A stretch of DNA of 64,000 bases from positions 248,001 through 312,000 of the forward strand of contig QNQO01006985.1 of assembly GCA_003290165.1 (NCBI GenBank), written 5' to 3'. Of the stretch, positions 1 to 10,515 are shown piece after piece. This stretch comes from Berberis thunbergii. Its lineage: Eukaryota; Streptophyta; Magnoliopsida; Ranunculales; Berberidaceae. Made by a program: the position numbers and the translations under genes. The notes under the pieces are model-generated. The model did no database searches, was not told the origin of the DNA, and worked only from the letters and a program-made list of their open reading frames with translations. Every line of letters begins with the position of its first letter. The first letter of the stretch is position 1.

Positions 1-444
1 TACATACATTTTCTTATCCTTCCACCCTTTAACAAATCAAAAGATTATAGGCAATTAAATCACCAAACTTGAACATAAAAGAAGATACAACTAGAGGTCA
101 TAAAAGGAGAAGTGGATTCAAGAAAAAGGCTATCTAGAAACTCAGAGGAAATATATATATATATATAATTAAGGAAGGATTGCAGAGAAGTAGTGTATTT
201 TTTCTCCCTTTTCGATGGAGTTTGTTTATTGTAATTTGTATATGTGTAATCATTATGGGTTAACAACCCACCATTAGGGTATGATGAAACATGTGAAAAA
301 TGGACATGTGATTGAAACAACAATATCCTTCGACATATAATATCTCTGACACGACTTATGCTAAACATATATCTCTCGACATGGGGGATGGATCAAGGAT
401 TAGGTTCTAGGAATACATTTGGAAAGGGGACATGCCATTGAAAC
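1..444. other. Anonymous intergenic DNA
   Basis: No gene is supported here. The sequence is AT-rich with a short (AT)n run near 150-168. A stretch around 305-345 (GATTGAAACAACAATAT) recurs just outside the right end of the neighbouring hAT element near 1270-1290. The element therefore appears to have landed in one copy of a local degenerate direct repeat. Short open frames here show no recognisable domain. Confidence 0.5.
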
Positions 445-852
445 CAAGGTAGTCAAAGCGTGAAGCAAAGGCAAAACGATTTGTCATGGCTTGGCTTTAA
501 GCGAAAAGCGAAACACAAAGCGATGACTTTACTCAAGTAAAACGACCCTAAAAATGATTTTAATATTATATAAAAAAAATGTAAATATATGCATTTTGTT
601 TGTATCTAAGCTTCTAAATGTATGCATTTTCCTTTTCTACTAGATTTAGTAGTGTTAGCTCAAGTCAATGTAAGTATTTGTATTGCTTCCTATGTTTATG
701 ATGTTTGTTACCATTCACTGCAACACCATATTTCCAATCAATATCTTCCCGAGAAATACTCTTCCTTACCCCACCATTTTCTTTCATAATCAATCATCTC
801 AATCACCTTAAGTAAACAAAAAAAAACAACATTATTAATGCATACATAATCA

Positions 853-885
<33 letters not shown>

Positions 886-1270
886 GGTTCCTTTTTCGAT
901 GATGGAAATTCCGTTGAAGGTAAAAAGATTCGTACCTCGAGCGGGATCTCCAACTTCTGTTCTATTGAAGCTCTCTAGGGAGTATAAGAGCCATATTTTC
1001 TCGTGATTAGCAAGCTAGAACAATAATGGGCAGAATGATTCAGCTGTGAAGCTCTAAAGAGAGAAAAAAAATATGAGAAAAACAAAAACGCAAAAAACGC
1101 TTTTGTTTAATGAAGCCCTGCTTTGGTGGCTTCACGCTTCAACAAAAAGCGCTAAATGCAGTGGCTTTTTGTGGGTTCAGTGTAGTGGCTTGGCTTTGAC
1201 CAAGGCGAAATGAGATGTCATGACTTGTTTTTTGGCAATAAGTGGTAGCTTGATGGCTTTGACTACACTG
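445..1270. mobile_element. Non-autonomous hAT-like DNA transposon
   Basis: The 826-bp unit begins CAAGGTAGTCAAAGC and ends GCTTTGACTACACTG, which are near-perfect terminal inverted repeats. It is flanked by the identical 8-bp direct repeat ATTGAAAC at 437-444 and 1271-1278, the duplication length typical of hAT transposons. Subterminal regions hold many short AAGCG/CGCTT and TGGCTTGGC motifs in both orientations, as hAT transposase-binding regions often do. No transposase frame is visible, so it would depend on a transposase supplied elsewhere. A GT microsatellite lies inside. The ends and duplication are read directly; the superfamily is inferred from duplication length. Confidence 0.75.
861..884. 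repeat. (GT)n microsatellite
   Basis: Twelve uninterrupted GT units lie inside the hAT-like element. They are likely polymorphic. Confidence 0.95.
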
Positions 1271-1439
1271 ATTGAAACAACAATATTCTTTAATATATAA
1301 CCTCTATAATAAGAAACATAGGTTCATTGACAAATTCATTGATGATAACGATGGGCAAGTAGTTTGAATGTTCACTTAAGAATGCATCTTTGGGATTGAG
1401 AAAATGACCATATGGAACACTTATGCAATGACATATAAC

Positions 1440-1648
1440 TTAACATCCCACAAGACGATAGTGGTAAATGGTTATGGCAGCAAAATGGACATGGCTTTAC
1501 ATTAAAAAAAAATTATGATCAGATTGCCAAATCAAATGCACCAGTGGGCATAGCCATTTAGGAAAGGCATGGGTGAAAATGTTCCACCTCGAATATCCTT
1601 TCATGTTTGGGTTACATTGCATAATAGGGTTTTAACTCGTGATAACCT
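1440..1648 (+). pseudogene. zf-RVT (LINE-type) remnant, left part, split by E1
   Basis: In one frame the sequence reads PFRKGMGENVPPRIS followed by FHVWVTLHNRVLTRDNL. This matches the start of the zinc-binding domain found after the reverse transcriptase in plant LINEs and derived proteins (pattern W..K.PPR..FF.W......LT.DNL..RG). Upstream, a WLWQQNGHGFT stretch resembles the usual segment before that domain. In-frame stops are present, so it is dead. The frame runs straight into the E1 insertion site and resumes at 10516 after one copy of the 5-bp duplication. The family is recognised from motifs only. It could derive from a LINE or from a single-copy gene with this domain. Confidence 0.6.
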
Positions 1649-2277
1649 TGATGTAGTTGAATTTTTCTCTCCTTGACCTGAACCTGCACAGGGAACGCAT
1701 GTGAGCCAATGACCACTATTGTGGTGGCCAATGTCACTCCCATGCTAAAGCCAGACAAGGCCTGAGAAAGGCTTAAAGCTGTAAATTGGGTTTTGTAATG
1801 TGCCTTTCCTCATCAACTTTGTGTCTTATTTATAATGCGAGAGTCCTTGTACGGCTAGGCATTTGGTAGCGTAGTTTAGGAAAAGAGATATTGTTGAAGA
1901 TCCTTTCCTAGTTGGGAATCGTCCATGTAAGATAATTTCCCTACACGACTTGCCCATGCAAGGAAGTTTCCATGCATGACTTATGTTCCGATACATATTT
2001 CCTAGTCGGAACCAATGTATTGTTGATATGCCCGTCTTAGATGATCCCCTAGATACTTGTCTGATGAGGCCTTAAGGATATTGGGTTATACCATATGATG
2101 TGTGGTCTTAGTAGGGCGCTGCAATTTGGATCCAACCCTCTAGATTTTGCCAAATTGGGCTTAATGTTGTTTGGGTCTTGCCAAATTTGATGGGCAATCA
2201 GGCTCGCTTTGCTCTGCTGATGAGATCATTATGACACACGTACGACGCATATTAAAAGATGGTTTGGTGTATCGTCA
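1649..2277 (-). repeat. E1 3' LTR
   Basis: This LTR is 629 bp. On the plus strand it starts TGATGTAG and ends GTGTATCGTCA. It is homologous along its length to 9849-10515 but lacks about 46 bp that the 5' LTR carries (the segment with TGTGCTCCTAGATATGCG). Confidence 0.9.
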
Positions 2278-2293
2278 GTTACTCCCCCTGAGT
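2278..2293 (-). other. E1 polypurine tract
   Basis: In element sense this reads CTCAGGGGGAGTAAC directly before the 3' LTR. The same position in E2, E3 and E4 has an equivalent G-rich purine run, as expected of the plus-strand primer of an LTR retrotransposon. Confidence 0.75.
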
Positions 2294-2438
2294 TGGTGGG
2301 CCAGTTCATCAGTCCATCAAGTCATGTCGTAAAGTACCTAAGCGATCATGATTGGCTTGAGTCTGAATCGTCTCCTCAAGCGGCATGCTTCATTAAATGG
2401 GCGTGTATCTGCTAAAAAAAAGGAGGGAATATGATCCC

Positions 2439-2447
2439 TATATAAAT
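2439..2447 (+). promoter_or_regulatory. Putative TATA box of E1 aORF1
   Basis: TATATAAAT lies about 130 bp upstream of the aORF1 start codon and on its strand. That is antisense to gag. E3 has TATATAGAT at 19310-19318 in the same place, and E2 has a TATAAAT-like box on its antisense strand near 25535. The conservation suggests an independent antisense promoter; no transcript evidence is available. Confidence 0.5.
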
Positions 2448-2568
2448 CCCCTTATATGCAGAGTTTATTTTCTTCACTCTTTGATCTTGGAGACTCTGCT
2501 TTGTCGTTTCACTTTCTGTGCTTTTGACTTTACTCAACTTCTGTGATCGAAAGTTTGTACGCTCTTCA

Positions 2569-4784
2569 ATGGCGAGCCATAATCAACTTTCTAATGAGCT
2601 ATTGGCTAAGGGTCGTAAGTTCTTTGAGGAGATGTCACTCTCTGAGTCGAATCTGGAAAGCCTTTGTGAGATGTATGGGATCCCTATTGATCTAGTGCTC
2701 TTCACATTGGGCGTCGGTCAAACGCATTGTCTCCTCCAAAAGGATTTATTTGTTGGCATCAAGGTATGTTCCAATTGGGCATCTATTTTCCCGTCATGAA
2801 GGAAATTTGGAACTTTTTGGCTTACCTTGGCATTGTGTTTGCTAAACTAGGGCTGAATGGGTATAGGACGATGATCGTCATTCTGATTAGGGTGAAGGAC
2901 GCTGGTGTCTGAGTGACTCCGAGGGTGATTCAACTGCTTACTTCTCCTCGGATAAACGAGCGTGTTGTGTGCGTGTTGACATCACCAGACTATTTTGGCA
3001 ATTTGCTCGATGACTTCAAGTTCTAGCAAAATATTGTTTCATGGCCTTTGTGGACTCATAGTATTTTGAGCCTGTCGATCGTTCGATTGATCGAGAGTCC
3101 GACAACTAAGTAAGTTTAGTTTTGTTTTTTATTCTGCCAGTGTTAATTACATATTGAAATGTTATTTGTGCTTTTTGTATGGAGGTTCCCGACTATGCCC
3201 CTTTCTTCTGAGGATGAAACAGCTATAAGGAAATTTCGTGATTTGCCTCGGATGCGGGTAGATGATGTCGTTCAGTCCTCTAATATCAAGCGCAATGGAC
3301 TGTGGGTTCATTGGCATGAGGTTCCCACTCTTTTTAGAGTTTCGAAGTAGAAGTCCGAAGGTGAACCCTCTTCTAAGAAAATGAAGCTCCCGAAGGTTAA
3401 AATTTTGAGCCCGTAAGGGAAGGAGGAACTGAATGAAGATCCTTCTTTTAATACGCATTCCAAGAGGCCTCGTGCGGCCACCAAGCCTACTCATGAACGT
3501 TTGGTCCCTTCAGAAGGGGGCGCGAAGCTGTGGGATAGGTTATCCACTTGTTCGCTGGGATGACAATTGCTGTGTCTGAGGGGCAAGACACTCAAGCGAA
3601 GGCCCTTATTTCTTTTCTCGACTTGGAAAAGGAGTATCTGCAGATGGTGGGAAGATGTAATGAAGTTGAGCACCGAGCAGACGAAGGTCATGAACAACTT
3701 ATTGCTGGATGTGGCGACTTCATTTGGTGCTGGTCTGACTTGCCCTTTTTCATTGAAGGACTTTGAGTACGACCTCTCTTTGGATTGCGAGTCTCACCGG
3801 CTTGGTGAAAAGTCGTCTATGTCGCCCTATGGCGAGAAGTCTCCTCTGTGTTTCCTGTATTGTGTTTCGTCCTAATATCGACCTCATATTGAGGTAATGA
3901 TGGGTCTGAGAGATAACTCAAATCCTTCTTCCTTCGTCAATTGCTTCTGAGTTGGCTCGTGAAAGAGAGCCAATCGTTGTGAGCAAGGGGAAGGCAGTGG
4001 ACTAGGGCCCTGATGTGGTGAAGACGGCGAAGGGCAGTGTTGGAGTAGTTTTGGTCCCTGAAGACTTCCATCCGGATGTGCGAATCAATTTGTTTACTCC
4101 GGATGTGTTTAAGATGATCAACCAAGCCTGACACAATGAGGTTAATATTTCTTATGCCTCGAAGAAGCATATCAGTGAATGGAATGATTGGCTGCAAATT
4201 GTGTTTCGATGTCAATAGGCGATACACTGGGAGAGCGTATGGACAAGGGGGGCAAAAATATTTCATTCTTGAGATGTCATATATGAATTAAGTCGTTGTC
4301 CCTGGGACGGAGGTTGAGGCTGCCCGTGAGAGGGTGTATACCATGGAGCGAGTCTTTACGCACTTGAAGAAGTCGTACTCTAATGCTCTCCGTGAAATTG
4401 AATCACTGAATAAGCAACTTAAGGAAGGAAGGCTTGCCTAGTCGGCTGCTAATCAGAGGTCTGGAAGACAAGATCACATGATAAGAGGATTCGCTTAGAA
4501 CCGCTTGAGTTCGAGTTAATAGAGGCAATGTTCGCGAGGGACAAGTTTGAGGAAGAACCGAACCTTGTCCATCGTGACTTACATTTTGCTCGGGAGGCAG
4601 CAACTAAGGTGCAGGCTGAGGTACAAGATTTGAACGTTGAGAAGGCCAAATAGGAGTTTGAGTAGACTGCCATGTTAGCAACTAGATGTCGATGTTTACT
4701 CCAGCGCGTGCAGACGTATCCCCTACTTTGTCTCCTGCCAAATCTAGCTTCGTTGTATCTGAACCTCCTCCTGATGAGGAGTGA
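2569..4784 (+). pseudogene. E1 aORF1: antisense Transposase_28-type protein, decayed
   Basis: The chosen start is MASHNQLSNELL, conserved at the equivalent site in E2 (25415). The first about 180 residues carry the 'putative gypsy type transposon' signature (Transposase_28, PF04195): GFICWHQGM, then YFPVMKEIW, then GLNGYRTMIVILIRVK across a frameshift near 2730-2760. A GTAAGT donor at 3110 and an AG at 3183-3184 suggest a 75-nt intron. The second part is rich in E, R and L and looks like a coiled coil (YTMERVFTHLKKSY), ending in an acidic PPDEE tail. AATAAA follows at 4806-4811. Several stops and frameshifts make it non-functional. The role is unknown; related antisense frames are known from Tat elements. 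Confidence 0.7.
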
Positions 4785-5129
4785 ACTTTGTACCTTTGAC
4801 TTATCAATAAAAGATAATAACATTTTGTACTTGCGTATATTTTTTACTTTCCCTACTGGCTTTTTTCTATTTTGTCTTACCGCATTACTAGCTTTTAGAT
4901 AAGAGGTTGTACTGAGTCAGGAAGTCATATAATTGATCTGCTGATAAGCAACACAAGTAATCAAAACTCTTGAGAGATTGGGGAGTCGTATTGCCCAAGT
5001 TTTGTAAGTTGACTAAACTCCACGAAAGGGGATAAGCTCGGCAGGTGATAGATAATTCGGACCAGGCCATTACCCTTCTTTGAGATCCGTCGTAATCCGC
5101 CATAAGCGAGCTAGGTTGTGGATCGGACC

Positions 5130-6240
5130 AGCAGTTGTCGCTACTACTATAAGCGAACTAGTCAAACTGTGGTCATGCGTGTGTTCGAATCATCAGACGA
5201 TGGTCCTTGTGAGTTGTCCGAGTTAAGCTTCCTGGGCTTTCACTCCGTTTCTGCCTGCTTCTAGCGGACTAGGCTGTAAGGGAGACTAGAAGTTGTTGTC
5301 ATCAGTTATAAATGACTAAACTTAGGTCGGGTTCAACGATTATTGTCTGTAGTTGGACGATGACCCCTGGAAAGTCATTGTGATCAGGCGTCAAGAACAC
5401 TGATTAGACTCCCACTTTCTAAGCCATCATCGTCAGTTTGGCGGACTGGACGTTAGAGCGGTCCAAGAGCTATCGTCATCAGACAGGGCTGACTAAGCTC
5501 TGGTAGGGTTTGGCGATCATTGTCTGCAGTTGGACGATGATCCCTGGCAAGCCATCGTAATCATGCATCAGGAGCGGTTACTAGACTCCCACTTTCTAAG
5601 CCGTTGTAATTCACGTTTGACGGACTATGCTTAGAGCAGACCAAAAGCTATCGTCATCAGTAGCTACTAACTAAAATTTGGTCGTGTTTTGTGATCATCG
5701 TCTATAGAAGGATGGTGATCCCTGGCAAACCATCATAATCAGACATCGAGAGCACTGACTAGACTCCCACTTTCTAAGTCGTCGTCATCCGCTATTTACG
5801 AACTAGGCTTCGAGTGGACTAGAAGCTATCTTAATCAGTAGTCACTGACTAAGCTTTGGTCGGGTTCAGTGACCATTATCCATGGTTGGACAATAGTCCT
5901 TGGTGAGTTGTCTCAATCAACATTAGAGCGTTGACTAAGCCCTCACTATCTAAGCCGTCATCATCTGCATTTGGCAGACTAGGCGTTAGAGCGGACCAGA
6001 AGCTATCGTCATTGGTAGAAATCGACTAAGCTTTGGTTAAGTTCGGGGACCATTATCTGCAAATGGACAATGATCCCTGACAAGCCATCATGGTCAAGCA
6101 TTAAAGCGCTGACTAAGCTACCACTTTCTAAGCCATCGTCATCTACTTTTTGAGGACTAGGGTTAGAGCAGATCAGAAGCCATCGCCATCAATCGAAACT
6201 GACTAAGCTTTGATCGAATTAGGCCTCCGTTTGGCCTTGG
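5130..6240. repeat. E1 tandem array, about 178-bp units
   Basis: The motif GACTAAGCTTTGGTCGGGTT recurs, with changes, at about 5314, 5491, 5669, 5847, 6024 and 6201, giving spacings of 177-178 bp. Each unit also holds a TGGACAATGATCCCTGACAAG-like block, TCCCACTTTCTAAGCC and a GCGGACTAGG block. There are about six diverged units. The array lies between aORF2 and aORF1, in the 3' part of the element, where Tat elements are known to carry hypervariable tandem repeats. No coding function is seen. Confidence 0.9.
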
Positions 6241-6730
6241 GCATGTAAGTCCGACTTGGGCGTCTTGACTTACTTAACTTGCTTAGTAGTCCGATACGAA
6301 GGTCGAACCAATAAATTTGATAGAGTCGGATCTCACACAAAAATTGATCAGACTGAGTTTATCCAGGTTCACTAAATGACAGATAATGGTGCGGAACCCT
6401 TGGACTTATTGATAATATCACTATAGGCATGTTTCGTGTTGTATGGGCGCTTAAGGCTATTGTACTGGGTCGTATCTGGCAGGGTACTAGCTTGGGCCCA
6501 TTAGTTGGCGGGCCATGTTGTAAATATCAGCATGTCGGGTGTACATCGTAGATTGTGAGACGGTTCAATGCCGATTACTTCCCCCAGTTAATGGGGTTGT
6601 GTGCAGTACTACTAATTCGAAAAATGTGGACTCGTGCAATTGCCATTGGAACCGTCGCTTCCCTATTTCCCATAAGACATTTAATGCTGACATAACTATT
6701 GATTGATTTCGTTTTGTGAACCGCCGCACT

Positions 6731-6739
6731 TATATATAA
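6731..6739 (+). promoter_or_regulatory. Putative TATA box of E1 aORF2
   Basis: TATATATAA lies about 37 bp before the aORF2 ATG and on its strand. E3 has TATATATAG at 23772-23780 in the same position. With so short a spacing, any transcript would have a very short leader, or the true start codon lies further downstream. Confidence 0.45.
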
Positions 6740-6767
6740 GCTGGTGTTCACCATTTCAAGCATTGCC

Positions 6768-7120
6768 ATGAATGCTCTAGAGAATGTTCCTGAAATTCAT
6801 CCCTTTAAAAAATATGTTTTGGATTCTCCAAAGGCTAAAGAAAAATCTTTGATGTTCGAGTCTTCGAATGTTCTAACATTTGTAGCGATGAGTCTTGACA
6901 GGTGCCACCTAATTTGGGTGAGTATCCAATTGGTTCCATGGGATCTTGTAATTTCTTCTTATATTGCGAAGAAGAGTTACAGACTCCTCCCCAAGGGTCA
7001 AGTTTGTATTCCATCTTCCGGTGCTCCGAAGACATTTCATGTTATCCGATCTCAGATATGACACTCGCAGCCTACCTTGAGTGGCTTGATCCTTCTGTAT
7101 CTACTGGGCTTCACGCGTGA
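6768..7120 (+). pseudogene. E1 aORF2: second antisense protein, family unknown, decayed
   Basis: The frame starts MNALENVPEIHPFKKYV and after a frameshift near 6890 continues GEYPIGSMGSCNFFLYCEEE, then a PQG...SIFRCS segment. The same core is found in E3 (GEHPIDFMRSCNVFIY, then PQGTCLSSIFYCS) and, decayed, in E5. Conservation in three diverged copies suggests it was once a selected protein of roughly 110-130 residues. It lies antisense to gag, just beyond the protease region. I do not recognise the family and assign no function. Confidence 0.5.
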
Positions 7121-7639
7121 CACCCCACAGCTGGAAAACAGATAGGTGGAACAGAGCTTTGACAAACGTGACCTATGGTGTTAACTTTGCATCACCCCGG
7201 TCATCCCTCATTTGAGGGACGTCCTCATATGCCTTCTTCTGCTTCCTTTTGTTCTTTTTCACAAGGCAGATTGGCTAAGCAAAGAATTAAGCTTGTACTT
7301 GCAGCCCTCTTCAAGTACTTTATTTTCAATTCCGAAGACAGATTGGTGGAGTGAAGTCTTAACGTGCATTTCAGCAAGCCGATACTTGCGTCGGATTCAA
7401 ATACTTGTAGTATATAGACTGTTGTACTGGTCAGTCGGGAAAGCTTTGTAATAACTAAGCTAATCTGGCCCTAAAATAGACGCGCACAGTTCTGGCTTAG
7501 ACTGTGTAGCTCCTTTGGTGAAGTGTCACTTGTCGCCAATGTTAGCGAAGTTACTGAAAAGTGAAATTCACGTAGGCGGGTCGTTCCTTACTGGTTGTCA
7601 ACATTCGGAGGCGCCTGTCTACTGAAGTGTTACTAATTA

Positions 7640-9770
7640 GCTTTGTGTTGGGCTGAATGACATCTCCAGTGCTGAGTTTCGGCTCGCCTGATAGTTGAGC
7701 CCTGGTTGTCTGAGCTTTGTTTCTGTCCGCGCAGGGTTGTCTTCCCCTCGAATTTGGGCCCAATGTATGATATATCTGTCCCACAGGACCGAGCTGTAAT
7801 TGCTAGCAATCTAGCTGCTTCAGCGCTGCGTAGTGGCAGTCTCTTGCAGAAGATTGATCTCCACAAATATTTCCTTGGGCTTGGTGGGCTGTGTACTTGA
7901 TGCATTGGTGCAGAGTAGAAACCACTGCTTCCATATGGTGAAGCCAGAACCTCCCCCAAGATGGTGTTGTAGGCAAACGGAACATCGATCACCATGAACT
8001 CCTGGACAAGGTACTTCTATAATTGTGACTCTCCTGCCACTGCCATTAAGTTGATCCTCCCAATAAGAAAGCATCTATCTCCGCTGAACCCGAACATGGG
8101 ATTGTTGACGGGCATTAAGTTTGCCTCCTTGAGTTGCATATTGCAAAAAGCGTTGAGAAACAAGACGTTTAAATAGTTTCCCATGTCCACCAAGGCCCTT
8201 TTCACTTCCCACTTTGAAATGAGGACTGAGATGACCAGAACGTCATTGTGAAGAGAATGAATGCCTTGAAGATCCTGGTCAGTGAACGTTAGCGGTGGGA
8301 TGGGGCTCTAAATATGTGCTTACTACACTTGTCTGTCTTCGCAGGTGGGTTGCGTTCGCCTTTGGAGCCGACTCCATAAAGCACATATATGATGCCAGGA
8401 GCCTATTTTTCTATCTCTTTAACAAAATCTTCCCTTTCCTTTGTCCGAGCTCAGGAACTCCTTGAGTTTCCCCTTCCAGATGCAATACTTTATCTCGCTC
8501 CTGAGACTCTTGCAGTCCTCAATGTCATGGTCGCCTTCCTTGTGAAAGGACCAGTTTTGATGTTAGCGTGTCGGGAGGGTTTCCTTTTAGCTCTTCCCAA
8601 TTATTGATAGAGTTAAGGACATCGAACTGACTGGAGTTGATGAGAGAGACGGATTTAGCCCAACGTAGTTGGAGGCCTTATCTTGCCTTGCACGACTAGA
8701 GTTGGGCTTGTTGTCATTACGCTTCCTCTTTCTGTCGTCGTCATCATGTTTCTTCCCCTTATTTTTGTCTCTGAATTCAGAGGGTTTCTTTTCAAATTTC
8801 GCCCCCTTCTTGGCGGCCAACATATCATCGAGAGTGATGTATCTCTGGGCACTCTTCAGTAAGTCCGCCATATCGGTTGGAGGCTCCATAGTGAGAAAAT
8901 ATAGAACTTGCCTCTCCTCATACCCAAGGAGAAGGTAGTGACCGTGTGTTGCTATTGCAGCCGTTGATGAGAGTCAACTCATTGTTAAAACGTGTGACGT
9001 ATTCCCTTAACGTCTCGTTTGGCTTTTGTCTGAGGGTGAGCAGATATTGCAGGCCCTTCCTAATTCATTGGTTTTCGACAAAGCGTGTAAGGAACGTTGT
9101 TGCTAGTGTCCGAAATGAGTTGATGAACTTCAGAGGGAGGTGGTGGAACTAGGTAAATGCTGACTTTTTCAAGCTGGTGGGGAATGACTGACACATTATT
9201 GCTTCGGATCCTTCTTTGAGTGCCATTGCATGCTAGAAGTGGCGCAAGTAATCGGATGGGTCTGTCGTCCCGTCATAGAACTTCAGCTTCGGCGGAGTGA
9301 ATTTCTTCGGCAAAGGCTCGTTCATGATATGATCAATGAACGAAGGGAAAATGAGGTTGAACAACACGTTAGGATTTGTGGCCCCTAGCCAGAGGGGTTC
9401 TGGGAGACAAGTTTGTTAACCCTAGACATTGGATATCTCCGCCTTTGGTCTACTGAGAACCTACAGGGGCAGCGTGACTCACTTGAATTTGTTATCTGGT
9501 GTTTTCTGGGGGAGGGGCTCTTCACTGCCTTCGTTCTCCTTATGCGAGTGGAGGGTTCTGCTGATTTAGCATCTCCACCGCTCTTGCAATTTGCTACATC
9601 TGAGTTGACAATAGATCCACCCTGAGGTCCGTCGCAGCTGCCACCTGTGCGGGGGTCTGATTTTGTTCCCCTCGTGGTGTTGGATTCGTTGGAACTAGTG
9701 ACACTCTCGCAGTACGAGGGTACGGGGGCTCAGGTATGTCTCCATTGTTGCGAGATCTCGTGGTCTCCAT
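7640..9770 (-). pseudogene. E1 gag-protease region, decayed
   Basis: The start (ATG at 9770) reads METTRSRNNGDIPEP, matching MVTTRSCNNG in E2 and MVTTRSRNNG in E5. Around 9300-8600 lies a Retrotrans_gag-type capsid segment, best seen near its end as MADLLKSAQRYITLDDML, followed by a K/D/R-rich stretch. From about 8205 a retroviral-type aspartic protease segment follows: ALVDMGNYLNVLF, where the catalytic D-T/S-G has become DMG. Further on come GFSGDRCF and YNTILG. Stops such as the one after LLSTQM break the frame. Nothing resembling reverse transcriptase follows the protease, and the neighbour in that direction is aORF2 on the opposite strand. Gag would form the particle and the protease would mature it; both are dead here. 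Confidence 0.75.
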
Positions 9771-9827
9771 ATCTCTGTGCTGTGAGGTAGGGTGATATCA
9801 ATATTTCTTCAAGGAACTTCTGTCGTT

Positions 9828-9845
9828 CCCCCACAGACGGCGCCA
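9828..9845 (-). other. E1 primer-binding site
   Basis: In element sense it reads TGGCGCCGTCTGTGGGGG, three bases after the 5' LTR. The first nine bases match the complement of the plant tRNA-Asp 3' end, including CCA. The remainder diverges from that tRNA. Confidence 0.75.
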
Positions 9846-9848
9846 AAT

Positions 9849-10515
9849 TGATGCAGTCAAATCTTGTTTTCTCTTACCTTGATCTGGACCTGCACAGGGA
9901 ATGCACATGAGCCAAGGACCATTGTTGTGGTGGTCGATGGCACGCCGATGCTAAAGTCAGACAAGGCTTGAGAAAGGCTTAAAGTTGTAAATTGGGTTCT
10001 GTAGTATACCTTTCCTCGTAAACTCCGTGTCTTATTTATAATGCGAGAGTCTTCATTTGGCTCGGCCTTTGGTGGTGTAGTTTAGGGAAAGAGATATTGG
10101 TGGAGATCCTTTTGGGAATCGTCCATGTATAAGAGTTTCCCTACACGACTTGTGCTCCTAGATATGCGAGAGAGATTTTCCTTTTGGAGTATTGTCCATG
10201 CAAGGAAGTTTTCATGCATGACTTATACTCCGGTACATGTTACCTAGTCGAAACCAATGTATTACTGGCCTACCCATCTTAGGCGATCCCCCAGATACTT
10301 GCTTGATGAGGCCTTACGGGTATTGGGCTTTACCATGTGATGTGTGGGCTTAATAGGGCGTTGCAATTATCCAACCCTTTGGCTTTTGCCGAATTAGGCT
10401 TAATGTTGTTTGGGCCTTGCCAGATTTGGTGGGAATCAAGTTCGTTTCGATCTGCTGATGAGATCATCATAACACACGTACAACGCAGATTAAAAAATTG
10501 TTCGGTGTATCATCA
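9849..10515 (-). repeat. E1 5' LTR
   Basis: This LTR is 667 bp. On the plus strand it starts TGATGCAGTC and ends GTGTATCATCA. It is followed directly by the right copy of the AACCT duplication. It is homologous to 1649-2277 and to LTRs at 15537, 18446, 25704, 26364, 33074, 33909 and 42965. Confidence 0.9.

Larger units (their letters stand above)
1649..10515 (-). mobile_element. E1: complete non-autonomous Ty3/gypsy (Tat-like) LTR retrotransposon
   Basis: The 8,867-bp element is bounded by LTRs and by a perfect 5-bp duplication, AACCT (1644-1648 and 10516-10520). Its sense strand is minus. In that sense it runs 5' LTR, primer site, gag, protease, antisense aORF2, tandem array, antisense aORF1, polypurine tract, 3' LTR. 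No reverse transcriptase, RNase H or integrase motif is visible between the protease and the 3' LTR. It therefore resembles gag-only plant elements (TR-GAG type) with the antisense frames and 3' tandem repeats known from the Tat lineage. All reading frames carry stops or frameshifts. The Tat assignment is inference, because the usual lineage marker, the polymerase, is missing. Confidence 0.9.

Noticed and set aside
7553..8205. Plus-strand open frames opposite the E1 protease
   Set aside because: They are shadows of the minus-strand protease region; the protease motifs explain the reading on minus.
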